Origin: CAYNLK01 sp964398055
Lineage (GTDB): Bacteria > Chloroflexota > Anaerolineae > 4572-78 > J111
DNA length: 64,000 nucleotides
Assembly: GCA_964398055.1 (NCBI GenBank)
Contig: CAYNLK010000013.1
Span: 62,001 to 126,000 of the forward strand
Reading direction: 5' to 3'
This document shows, one piece after another, positions 24,646 through 32,982 of this stretch (the stretch's first letter is position 1; each line of letters begins with the position of its first letter). Below the pieces are notes generated by a model that worked only from the letters and a program-made list of their open reading frames with translations, was not told where the DNA came from and did not search any database. The position numbers and the translations under genes are program-made.

Positions 24646-26979
24646 ATGACTGATTTGAAATATATCGGCCAACCGGCCCGCCGGGTCGACGCCCTGGAAA
24701 AAGTAATGGGTACGGCCAGATACCTGGTCGATTATCGCCTGCCGGGGATGCTCTACGCCCGCGCCTTGCGCAGCGACATCCCGCACGGGCGCATCAAAAA
24801 ACTCGACGTTAGCCCGGCCTTGCAGGTGCCCGGCGTGAAGGCCGTCATCACCAACGCCGATTTTGCCAATCAAGGCAAATTTGGCTTTCCGGTGAGCGAT
24901 CAATATATGCTGGCCCACGAAAAAGTTCGTTATGTTGGCGAAGGCATCGCCGCCGTTGCCGCCGAAACGCCGGAAGCGGCCCTGGCCGGGGTTGAAGCGA
25001 TCATCTGTGAGCTTGAGCCACTGCCCGGTGTTTTTGACATGGATCGAGCTCTAGATGCCGATGCGGCTCAGGTTGGTCCCGACCGCACCGACGGCAAACA
25101 TCCCAATTTCCTGCACCACGAACACGTGCGCAAAGGGGACTCACGGGCGGTGCTGGCCGACTGTCCGGTGCGGCTGGATCAGAAATATTCGGTTCTGCCG
25201 CAGGAGCACGCCTATCTGGAAACCGAAGGCGCCCTGGCTATTCCCTCGCCGGATGGGGCTGTCACGGTCTACTATTCCGGCCAAAGCCCCTTCATCAACC
25301 AGGGCAACCTGGCCAGAACGCTTGATCTGCCGCTGGAAAAGGTGCGGATCATTCAGCCGCCGGTGGGCGGCTCTTTTGGCGGCAAAGATGATCTCAACTA
25401 CTACACCTCCGGCCAGGTGGCGCTGCTGGCCCTGAAAACGGGCCGCCCGGTCAGGATGACCTTCAGCCGCGAAGAGAGCATGATCGCCAGCTACAAACGA
25501 GACGGCATGCGGATGCATATCCAACTTGGGGCTGACGAGAACGGTACGCTACGCGCCTGTAAATTCGAAGGTACGCTCGACTCCGGCGCCTACGCCTCGC
25601 AGAGCGTTTTTACCTCCTGGCGGGCCAGTATCCACGCCATGGGCGCCTATCGTTACCAGGCGTGTGACGTTGATATTGATTGCGTTTATACCAACAACGG
25701 CTTTGCCGGGGCGTTTCGCGGCTTTGGCAACACCGAAGTCTGCTTTGCCATCGAGCAGGCCATCGATGAGCTGGCCGATCAACTGGGTCTGGATCCCATT
25801 GACTTTCGGCTGAAGAACTGCCTCCGTTTAGGCGATGAGACCCCCCACGGCCAGCGCCTCAGCGAATCGGTCGGCCTGGTGGAGTGTCTGGAAACAGTGC
25901 GGCGGGAGAGCCAGTGGGATCGCAAGCGGGCCGAATATGCCCGCCAAACTTCTACCGAAAAGCGGCGCGGTATTGGGGTTGCAGCGTTGTTCCACGGCAG
26001 CTCACTAGGGGCCGAAGGCGCGGATTACGCCGGCAGCACCATCGAAATCTGGCCTGATTATACGATTGGCGTTACCTCCGGCCTGACCGATTACGGCACC
26101 GGCTCGCGTACCGTCTTTACCCTGATTGCGGCCGAAGAATTGGGCGTCAAGCCCGCTCGGGTCAAAATCCTGCGCCCGGATACCGACACGGCCCTGGAGT
26201 CGGGGCCAACAGTGGCCAGCCGGTCGACCATTTTGGGTGGCGGCGCAGTCCAGTTGGTGGCCCGCAACCTGGCTAACGTACTCAACCTGGCCGCGGCTGA
26301 CTTGCTCAAATGCGAGGTGGGCCAATTGATGCGGGTTGATGAGCGGTATGTTGGCCCCAGTGAAGAGCCGGTGCCCTGGGAAGTTGTGGTCGATCACGCC
26401 AGAGCGATGGGCTTGATCCTCTCGGCCCAGGGCAAGTGGACCGCGCCGAACATTCACTGGGACGCTCAGGCCGGCCATGGCACGCCCTATTTTGTCTACC
26501 ATTATGGGGCCCAGGTGGCCGAAGTAGAAGTCGACTTGCGCACCGGCAAAACTGAGGTCATTGGCTTCTGGGCGGCGCACGATTTGGGCAAAACGATCTT
26601 CCCTCAGGGCGCTTATGGCCAGCTCTACGGCGGCGTGGCCCAGGGCTTGGGCTATGCCCTTTTTGAAGAAATCAACTACGTTGATGGCTACCTGCAATCG
26701 GTTAACTTTGACGAGTATCTGATTCCCACGGCTATGGACGTGCCGGAGATCAAAGGGTTTTTGATCGAAAAATCGTTCTCCGGCGGCCCGTACGGGGCCA
26801 AGAACATCGCCGAACCGACGATGGTGCCAACCGCGCCGGCGATTGTCAACGCCATCGCCCATGCCACCGGCCGGCGGGTGAGAGATTTGCCGGCCAATCT
26901 GGAGCAGGTGCTCCTGGGTTACAAACTGCACCCCAAAGCGTCGGCCAGCATATGCAAGCTGGGCTTAAAAACCATGTAA
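24646..26979 (+). CDS. Xanthine dehydrogenase-family molybdopterin subunit
   Basis: A 777-residue catalytic subunit. GGSFGGKDDL near 240 contacts the cofactor, GAFRGFGNTE near 355 carries the Arg found in purine-type enzymes, and GPYGAKNIAEPTM near 715 contains the catalytic Glu. These enzymes hydroxylate a carbon of a nitrogen heterocycle or aldehyde, using water. The CO-dehydrogenase AYRCSF loop is absent. In context it may act on an N-methylated ring, or on the ring after demethylation. Full length for the family; the substrate cannot be fixed. Confidence 0.93.
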   Translation: MTDLKYIGQPARRVDALEKVMGTARYLVDYRLPGMLYARALRSDIPHGRIKKLDVSPALQVPGVKAVITNADFANQGKFGFPVSDQYMLAHEKVRYVGEGIAAVAAETPEAALAGVEAIICELEPLPGVFDMDRALDADAAQVGPDRTDGKHPNFLHHEHVRKGDSRAVLADCPVRLDQKYSVLPQEHAYLETEGALAIPSPDGAVTVYYSGQSPFINQGNLARTLDLPLEKVRIIQPPVGGSFGGKDDLNYYTSGQVALLALKTGRPVRMTFSREESMIASYKRDGMRMHIQLGADENGTLRACKFEGTLDSGAYASQSVFTSWRASIHAMGAYRYQACDVDIDCVYTNNGFAGAFRGFGNTEVCFAIEQAIDELADQLGLDPIDFRLKNCLRLGDETPHGQRLSESVGLVECLETVRRESQWDRKRAEYARQTSTEKRRGIGVAALFHGSSLGAEGADYAGSTIEIWPDYTIGVTSGLTDYGTGSRTVFTLIAAEELGVKPARVKILRPDTDTALESGPTVASRSTILGGGAVQLVARNLANVLNLAAADLLKCEVGQLMRVDERYVGPSEEPVPWEVVVDHARAMGLILSAQGKWTAPNIHWDAQAGHGTPYFVYHYGAQVAEVEVDLRTGKTEVIGFWAAHDLGKTIFPQGAYGQLYGGVAQGLGYALFEEINYVDGYLQSVNFDEYLIPTAMDVPEIKGFLIEKSFSGGPYGAKNIAEPTMVPTAPAIVNAIAHATGRRVRDLPANLEQVLLGYKLHPKASASICKLGLKTM

Positions 26980-27001
26980 CCATCGAAGCATCAATGTCAT
27001 T

Positions 27002-27150
27002 AAGTTAAGCGGTGTGCTGCTTGTGGGCGAGGCAAAACCCATCGCCCTGAGAGAGCAACCCGCAGGGCAATGAGGACGCTTTAGCGTCCTATTTTAGCCC
27101 GTAGGGCTTCGTTCTTTCAGCACGACGGCTTCAGCCTCGTGCTAACTTGA
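27002..27150. repeat. Hairpin-rich intergenic region
   Basis: Three hairpins follow one another: GAGGACGC/GCGTCC around 27072-27090, TAGCCC/GGGCT around 27094-27108, and AGCACGA/TCGTGCT around 27119-27143. The edges AAGTTAAGC and GCTAACTT are near inverted repeats. It resembles the inner hairpins of the transposon-like elements but is not the same sequence. It lies between the large hydroxylase subunit and the second corrinoid gene and could lower expression across the gap. No gene seen. Confidence 0.55.
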
Positions 27151-27203
27151 ATTTACCCAAGCTGCCGTAAATTGTTAGATTCAACTACAAAGGAGTATGA
27201 AAC

Positions 27204-27887
27204 ATGGACAAAGAGAAACTGCACGACCAGCTCTACCAAAACATCCTGGATTTTGATGGTCCCGCCGCGGCTCAAACGGCTCAAACCATCGTTGACAACG
27301 GTTTTGAGGTGCTGGCAGCCATCGACGTGGCCACCAAAGCTGTCACCGAGATTGGTGATAAATTCGAATGTGGCGAATTCTTCCTGCCCGACCTGATGCG
27401 GGCCGGCGAGGCCATGAAGCAGTGTATGAAAGTGCTCTCAGCCCGGCTTGAGGCTGAAGGCACGCTGAAGAAAAAAGGCAAAGTGGTAATTGCCGCCGTG
27501 GCCGGCGACATCCACGACATTGGCAAAAATCTGGTGGCGACCATGTTGTCAGTCCACGGTTACGACCTGGTCGATTTGGGTGTCAATGTGGCCCCGTTAG
27601 ATATTGCCGATGCAGCCGAACGCGAAAATGCCACCTTTATCGCCCTATCTTCGTTAATGACCACTTCAATGCCCTACCAGCGGGATGTGCTGGAAGTTTT
27701 GAACGAAATGGGGTTGCGCGACCGCTTCTACGTGATTGTTGGCGGCGGGCCGGTAACCCCCGAGTTTGCCAAAGACATTGGGGCTGATGGCTGGGGATCA
27801 AGCGCCGTATCGGCGGTGCATGTTTGTGACCGGCTCTTAAACGCCGGTCAGAAACCACCTGTTCCAGAGACTATTTTAGTAGAATAG
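27204..27887 (+). CDS. Corrinoid (B12-binding) methyl-carrier protein 2
   Basis: A 227-residue methyl carrier with a helical cap (FECGEFFLPDLMRAGEAMK near 52-70) and the B12 site DIHDIG near 102 within AAVAGDIHDIGKNLVATML. SSLMTTS and VGGGPVTPEFA follow. It is a paralogue of the 13.3-kb protein. AGGAG precedes the start. The MtmB-family methyltransferase starts 8 bases after its stop, so these two form a methyltransferase/carrier pair. In the gap before it lies the hairpin region. Confidence 0.94.
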   Translation: MDKEKLHDQLYQNILDFDGPAAAQTAQTIVDNGFEVLAAIDVATKAVTEIGDKFECGEFFLPDLMRAGEAMKQCMKVLSARLEAEGTLKKKGKVVIAAVAGDIHDIGKNLVATMLSVHGYDLVDLGVNVAPLDIADAAERENATFIALSSLMTTSMPYQRDVLEVLNEMGLRDRFYVIVGGGPVTPEFAKDIGADGWGSSAVSAVHVCDRLLNAGQKPPVPETILVE

Positions 27888-27894
27888 GAGCATA

Positions 27895-29286
27895 ATGATG
27901 GCAATCAATCGAGACAAAATGATGGATGTGCTGGAGAAAGCGCACAAGGGGCCTATTTGTAAACAATTTGATTGGGATACCCGCGTCATTCCCCAAACTA
28001 TCGCTCAAAAACTGAGAAAGTTCGGCCTGGAGAAAAGCTGCGATCCGGCCAATCCGGTCAATCAAGATCTGGAACTGGCCGACCGCTTTTTTGAAGCAGG
28101 GCTGGAAGTTGCCGCCGAAGTCGGGATGTTATGTACCGATACGCAGCGGGTGATCAAATATAGCCGTGAGGAGTTGCAGGCCGGCCTGGCGGCTGCCCCG
28201 GCTGAATTTACCCTGGGCGAGGGCAATCAGATTGCCCGGTTCAAACATCGCCAATTGGGTGACCCAACCCCACCCATTTGGGTGTCACCGTTGAGTATTG
28301 CCGTAAGCGAAGATGTCTTTGAGCCGCTGGTTGAAGGCATTGCCAGCATCCCGGAAGTCGATTGCCTGGAAGGCCCCTCCTTTGAAACGATTTGGGGCGC
28401 TCCGCTGCGAGCGGGTTCTCCGTATGAGCTGCTGGCCGGAAAAATGCAGGCGGAACTGTTTTACAAAGCCATCGCCCGGGCCGGGCGTGAGGGAATTGGC
28501 CTGTACGCCGTCGGCACCTCGCCGACTCATTACGGCGTGCTAGGGGGCTATGGAGTTCCCGGAGGTTATAAACCGGAGCGGGATATTGTGCTTCTGCTCT
28601 CGCCGGTAGAAATCAAAACCTCTTACGAGAATCTGCTAAAACTGGCCCACGCCTATAACTGCGGCGGGATCACCTATGGCGGTTCGTGGTCGATGATTGG
28701 CGGCTATGCCGGCGGGCCGGAAGGCGCGGCCCTCTCTTGCATTGCCTGCACCATCATTCTTTACAACGTTTATCAGTGCGTCAACGGGGCCAGCTTCCCC
28801 TACGACTTGCGCACTATGGGCAACTGCGGCCGTCCGGCTTTGTGGGCTTTGGGCCTGGTGTTCCAGGCGCTCAGCCGAAACACCCACATTTGCGCCAACT
28901 CAGTCCTGAATCAGACGGCCGGACCGGCTACGCCGATGTTACTTTACGAGTCGGCGGTTGGGATGACGACTCTGGCGACCTGTGGGGCCACCTCATGCAC
29001 CGGTCCCCGCAGCGCCGGCGGCAAGTACACCAATTTCATCACCCCGTTGGAGGTGAAGTTTGCCGGCGAGGTCTTTAAGAAAACGGCCGGGTTGAGCCTG
29101 AGCCAGGCCAACGATATCGCCAACAAACTGCTGCCTAAATACGAACAAATGTTGGGGTCTCCGCCCAAGGGACAGAGCTTCAAAGAGTGTTATGATCTGG
29201 CCAGCCTGACCCCGACCGGCGAATGGCAGAAGATCTACGACACGGTTAAAGAGGATGCTATTAAGGTGGGGATACCGTTGGAGTAA
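27895..29286 (+). CDS. MtmB-family methyltransferase lacking pyrrolysine
   Basis: A 463-residue homologue of monomethylamine methyltransferase MtmB. Matches recalled from the family include CTDTQRVIKY near 80, SEDVF near 138, GSPYELLAGK near 174, IGGYAGG near 265, and the tail TFQECYD-like SFKECYDLASLTPTGEW near 430. In MtmB the stretch GRPGMGV is followed by pyrrolysine at about 202; here it reads GREGIGLYAVG, with Tyr204 (codon TAC) in that place. No internal UAG is seen. It should pass a methyl from an unknown donor to corrinoid protein 2. The substrate is probably not free methylamine, since the Pyl that activates it is gone. Confidence 0.87.
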   Translation: MMAINRDKMMDVLEKAHKGPICKQFDWDTRVIPQTIAQKLRKFGLEKSCDPANPVNQDLELADRFFEAGLEVAAEVGMLCTDTQRVIKYSREELQAGLAAAPAEFTLGEGNQIARFKHRQLGDPTPPIWVSPLSIAVSEDVFEPLVEGIASIPEVDCLEGPSFETIWGAPLRAGSPYELLAGKMQAELFYKAIARAGREGIGLYAVGTSPTHYGVLGGYGVPGGYKPERDIVLLLSPVEIKTSYENLLKLAHAYNCGGITYGGSWSMIGGYAGGPEGAALSCIACTIILYNVYQCVNGASFPYDLRTMGNCGRPALWALGLVFQALSRNTHICANSVLNQTAGPATPMLLYESAVGMTTLATCGATSCTGPRSAGGKYTNFITPLEVKFAGEVFKKTAGLSLSQANDIANKLLPKYEQMLGSPPKGQSFKECYDLASLTPTGEWQKIYDTVKEDAIKVGIPLE

Positions 29287-29327
29287 GAAATTTGCTGAAT
29301 TTTCCTGAGATTTGTAAATCGATATTC

Positions 29328-29361
29328 AACCCTGAGAGCAACCCTCTCAGGGTTCTTATTT
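29328..29361 (+). terminator. Rho-independent terminator after the MtmB-like gene
   Basis: The stem AACCCTGAGAG (29328-29338) and CTCTCAGGGTT (29344-29354) with a five-base loop is followed by CTTATTT. It ends the rightward operon 41 bases after the stop codon. Confidence 0.8.
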
Positions 29362-29402
29362 AATCAATGCCGAGAATTTTGCAATGAAGTTGGATACGCC
29401 TG

Positions 29403-29633
29403 ATGTGGCCAGGAGCTAAGCCGCTCCTTTTTGAAAAGAGTTCGCCGGGGCGGACGGCTCTTTCATTGCCGGCGCTGGATGTGCCGGCGGCGCCGTTGCC
29501 GACGGAGCTGATTTGGGCTGAGGTTGATCTGCCTGAACTCAGCGAGTTGGAGGCGGCGCGCCATTACCTCCGGCTGTCCCAAATGAATTTCTGCTGTCAA
29601 AGCAATATTTTGTCGGGTAATAAAACCCGGTAA
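29403..29633 (+). pseudogene. gcvPB: Remnant of glycine dehydrogenase subunit 2 (gcvPB), N-terminal part
   Basis: A 76-codon frame whose first 60 residues read like the start of GcvPB: KPLLFEKSSPGR, LSLPALDVP, then LPELSELEAARHYLRLSQMN. In GcvPB the next residues are the ...TGFYPLGSCTMKYNP cofactor-proximal region; here they are replaced by unrelated sequence and a stop. The remaining 400 or so residues are absent. It is a truncated remnant, not a working P-protein. It fits the glycine/methylglycine theme of the neighbouring genes. Confidence 0.72.
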
Positions 29634-29646
29634 CAGCCAGCCGGAT

Positions 29647-30168
29647 TTAGAAGCGAACCGAATAGAGACCGTAGCTCAACATCAGCACCAGCACCCCTAA
29701 GCCAATGAAAATATTGAAGCCCCCCGGCCTGGCTGCCAGTTCAGCGCCGCTGGCCGGCAGGCTGGGGCCTCTGTCTCCGGCGCCAACTCTGAAGGCGTTC
29801 CAGTAATATTGTAGCACAAATCCTTCTGGGCTGAACTGCTCGGCCCGGAGGGCATAGTTGCCATCGGCGACGCCAGCCGGAATGGTCAACACCACGCTGA
29901 AGGTGCCGTCGGCTGCAGGGGTTACCGTTTGGGTGACAAAAGCGCCCACCGCAGAGTCGGCCTGCGGCGACATGGTAACAACGACAGCCTGGGTGGGCAC
30001 CGCCCCGCTGCCGGAGACAGTGACGCTATCGCCGGGATTACCCTGCCAGCTACTGGCGGCAATCCGCAGGCTCACCGGAGCGCCGGGGCTGCCCTGACCG
30101 GCAGCAACGGGCTTTACCAGCCACAAGGCTGTGGCCAGCAGCATTAAAACAACTGCCATGAGTTTCAT
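29647..30168 (-). CDS. Secreted, C-terminally anchored small protein of unknown function
   Basis: A 173-residue protein. The ATG at 30168 follows AGGAGCAGTTCTG and starts a good signal peptide (MKLMAVVLMLLATALWL, cut near VAAGQ). The middle looks like one beta-sandwich: GDSVTVSGSG and DGTFSVVLTIPAGVADGNY resemble Ig-like or pre-C-terminal adhesive modules. The end is LPASGAELAARPGG, a 20-residue hydrophobic helix and a short tail (SVRF), similar in layout to a sortase signal or a simple tail anchor. The start overlaps nothing; a CBS-ACT gene lies 29 bases upstream. Function unknown. Confidence 0.7.
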   Translation of the reverse strand: MKLMAVVLMLLATALWLVKPVAAGQGSPGAPVSLRIAASSWQGNPGDSVTVSGSGAVPTQAVVVTMSPQADSAVGAFVTQTVTPAADGTFSVVLTIPAGVADGNYALRAEQFSPEGFVLQYYWNAFRVGAGDRGPSLPASGAELAARPGGFNIFIGLGVLVLMLSYGLYSVRF

Positions 30169-30196
30169 CAGAACTGCTCCTTTCACGCTAACTGCA

Positions 30197-30856
30197 TTAC
30201 ACAAACTGGCGAATATCGACGATCTCCTGATCCGGCACCCGGCTCAGAATGGCCTCGACCTCACTCAAGGTTACCCGCGGAATTTTGAGCACCATATCAT
30301 AATAGCCCGGTCGCCGCGGCGAGGGAAAGCTGCCAATGCCCATAATCCCCAGGCCATGTTGAGAAATCATCGCGGTCAACTTGGCAAACTCACCCTCTTT
30401 ATTGGGCATACGCACGGTTACCCGCACCCCTTCGGCCGGTAAGCCCAGCATCTCCTGAAAGCTGCGCAGCAAATCGACCTCACTCAAGATGCCCACTACC
30501 ACCTCACCCTCTTCAACCACCGGCAAGCAGCCAATTTTGTACTCGGTCAAAATGGCCGCGGCTCGCTCGATGGTTCTATCCGGAGTAATGGTGTGCACGT
30601 CGGCGGCTTTGAGCATCACATCTTTAACCGTCAGATTGGATAGATAACGGGTAATCTCCCACACATCCAGGCTGGCAATGGTATCCGCTTTGAGCGCCAG
30701 GCACTGGCGAGTAATCAAGCCGGCCAGCCGTTTGCCGGCGCCCACCACGGGCAGGTGGCGAATTTTATTCTCGGCCATGATGTGCTGCGCTTCGGCGGCG
30801 GGGGTAGTGGGCGGCACCATGACCGGATGGCGGGTCATACAATCCTTAACTAACAT
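30197..30856 (-). CDS. CBS-domain pair plus ACT domain protein
   Basis: A 219-residue cytosolic protein. Two CBS repeats cover about 1-140 (DCMTRHPVMVPPTTPA, RHLPVVGAGKRLAGLIT; VKDVMLKAADVHTITPD, IGCLPVVEEGEVVVGILSE). A C-terminal ACT-like domain follows from about 150 (VRVTVRMPNKEGEFAKL). Such AcuB-like proteins sense adenine nucleotides or amino acids. Start at 30856 has GGAGGAG and overlaps the last codons of the oligopeptide ATPase gene by 11 bases, so it is made with the importer. It may gauge energy or amino acid state for that transporter. Confidence 0.88.
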   Translation of the reverse strand: MLVKDCMTRHPVMVPPTTPAAEAQHIMAENKIRHLPVVGAGKRLAGLITRQCLALKADTIASLDVWEITRYLSNLTVKDVMLKAADVHTITPDRTIERAAAILTEYKIGCLPVVEEGEVVVGILSEVDLLRSFQEMLGLPAEGVRVTVRMPNKEGEFAKLTAMISQHGLGIMGIGSFPSPRRPGYYDMVLKIPRVTLSEVEAILSRVPDQEIVDIRQFV

Positions 30857-32963
30857 AGGACTCCTCCGTAGTTTGAATAACCGGCTCAAACGCGCCTAAA
30901 GTTTCCACCGGAATATGGCAGAAGATACGGTGTCCCCGGCCTACCTCACGCCAGGGTGGAAGATCGGTTTCACATATTTGGCCGCCATCGGGTAATAGGT
31001 GGCGGCGAGGGCAGCGGGTGTGGAAGCGACAGCCACTGGGCGGGTTGATGGCGCTGGGCACTACCCCCTCCAACCGAATATGCTTTTGTTGGGCAGTTGG
31101 GTCCGGAATCGGCACGGCCGACAGCAAGGCTTCGGTATAGGGGTGGTAAGGTGGCGCATAGATGGCCTCGGCCGGGCCAATTTCCATGATCTGGCCCAGG
31201 TACATCACCGCCACGTTGTCAGAGAAAAAGCGAACCACGCTTAAATCGTGGGCAATGAAGAGCATGGTGGTATCATATTCGTGCTGCAACTCCAGCAGCA
31301 GGTTGAGCACGGCCGCCTGCACCGATACGTCGAGGGCGCTGACCGGCTCATCGCACAGAATCAGGTCGGGCCGGCTGGCCAAGGCCCGGGCAATGCCGAC
31401 CCGCTGTTTTTCGCCGCCGCTGAGCTGCCGCGGCAGTCGATCCAGATAATTCTGGCCCAGTCGCACGGCTCGCAACAGTTTGATCACTTCGTCGCGGATT
31501 TTGTCTTTGGGCACCGTGCCAAAACGCTGCATCGGCCGGGCAATCTGCTGGCCGACCGTGTAGGCCGGGTTCATGGTCGAGTCCGGATTCTGAAAAACCA
31601 TCTGCAGCTCTTGAATCAGCTTTTCATCCCGGCTGGAGAGGGTGCCGGTAATGTCAAAGCCCAGGAATTTGGCTTCACCGGCGGTGCTATCTTCCAAACC
31701 GATGATCGTTTTGATCAGCGTACTCTTGCCGCAGCCGGACTCGCCTACGATCCCCAGGGTGCTGCCTTTGGGGACCTCAAAGGTAGCCCCTTCGACTGCC
31801 TTGACGTACCGCTTTTCACTCAGGCCCAACACATCCTTGAGGGAATTGCCCTGCACTTCGTAATATTTCTTCAGGCCATTCAGGGCCAGGATCGGCTCCT
31901 GCTGGCCGTTTCCGGCTGGTATCGTGGGCAGGATGATATCTTCAGCCGGAGTCCATTGGGCCGGGTCGATCTCTTCGGCAAAGTGGCAGCGCACCCAGGC
32001 GCCGCCGGGCAATTGCCGCAGGGCCGGACGCTCGTCGCGACAGCGGTCACGGGCGTAATCGCAGCGGGGGCCAAAAACGCAGCCGGTCGGTCGTTGGTTG
32101 GGCGGCGGCACCCGGCCGCGGATGGGGTAGAGAATGCTGCTGGCTTTGTCGGCCCCCAGTTTGGGCACGCAGCGGATCAGGCCCTGAGTGTAAGGGTGCT
32201 GCGGGTTTTTGAAGATTTCGGCTGCGCTGGCCCGCTCCACCATCTCACCGGCATACATCACCCCGACCTGGCTGGAAACCCGGGCGACAACGCCCAGGTT
32301 GTGGGTGATGTACATAATCGCGGTGTCAAAATCACGGCGTAGCTCGGCAATCAGATCTAGCACCGCCGCCTCCACGGTTACGTCCAGGGCTGTGGTTGGC
32401 TCGTCCATAATCAGCAGAGCCGGATTATTGAGCAGGGCCATCCCAATGACGACTCGCTGCTGCTGGCCGCCAGAGATCTGGTGGGGGAAACGCCGCATTA
32501 CGTTGGCCGCGTCGGGCATATAGACCCGCTCGAGCATCTGAATGCAGCGTTTTTCGGCCTCTTTGTCGCTCAGACCCCGATGCACGGTCAGAACCTCTTT
32601 GAGCTGGTCGCCAATGCGCATGGAGGGGTTGAGCGCCTGCATCGGGTCCTGGTAGACCATGGCGATCTGGTCGCCCCGCAGCCGGCGCAGCTCCTCGCCG
32701 CTCTTGCCGGCCATCTCCTGGCCCATAAATTTGAGGCTGCCCCGCTTTACGTAACCGTTGGCCCCCAGAAAGTTGAGAATAGCCCAGGCGACGGTGCTCT
32801 TGCCACAGCCAGACTCGCCGACAATACCATAGGCCTCACCGCGGTGAATTTCAAACGACACATCCTGAACGGCCTCGATCTCGCCGCCCCGGACTTTATA
32901 GGCCACGGCCACATTATCCAACTTGAGTACAGGAGCTTTATCGTCAAATGGTGCTGCCGTCAT
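30846..32963 (-). CDS. Fused OppD-OppF-type double ATPase of peptide ABC importer
   Basis: A 705-residue protein carrying two complete ATPases that are usually separate genes. The first has GESGCGKST near 50, ISGGQQQRVVIGMAL near 165 and LLIMDEPTTALDV; the second has GESGCGKST near 415, LSGGEKQRVGIARAL near 515 and LCDEPVSALDV. Each half ends in the Cys-bearing loop of Opp/Dpp ATPases (GCVFGPRCDYA and GCRFHTRCPRRH), which in some relatives binds an iron-sulfur cluster. The ATG at 32963 has AAGGAG. It drives the permeases encoded just upstream. Confidence 0.93.
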   Translation of the reverse strand: MTAAPFDDKAPVLKLDNVAVAYKVRGGEIEAVQDVSFEIHRGEAYGIVGESGCGKSTVAWAILNFLGANGYVKRGSLKFMGQEMAGKSGEELRRLRGDQIAMVYQDPMQALNPSMRIGDQLKEVLTVHRGLSDKEAEKRCIQMLERVYMPDAANVMRRFPHQISGGQQQRVVIGMALLNNPALLIMDEPTTALDVTVEAAVLDLIAELRRDFDTAIMYITHNLGVVARVSSQVGVMYAGEMVERASAAEIFKNPQHPYTQGLIRCVPKLGADKASSILYPIRGRVPPPNQRPTGCVFGPRCDYARDRCRDERPALRQLPGGAWVRCHFAEEIDPAQWTPAEDIILPTIPAGNGQQEPILALNGLKKYYEVQGNSLKDVLGLSEKRYVKAVEGATFEVPKGSTLGIVGESGCGKSTLIKTIIGLEDSTAGEAKFLGFDITGTLSSRDEKLIQELQMVFQNPDSTMNPAYTVGQQIARPMQRFGTVPKDKIRDEVIKLLRAVRLGQNYLDRLPRQLSGGEKQRVGIARALASRPDLILCDEPVSALDVSVQAAVLNLLLELQHEYDTTMLFIAHDLSVVRFFSDNVAVMYLGQIMEIGPAEAIYAPPYHPYTEALLSAVPIPDPTAQQKHIRLEGVVPSAINPPSGCRFHTRCPRRHLLPDGGQICETDLPPWREVGRGHRIFCHIPVETLGAFEPVIQTTEESYVS

Positions 32964-32982
32964 AGTCACTCCTTCTAACTAC

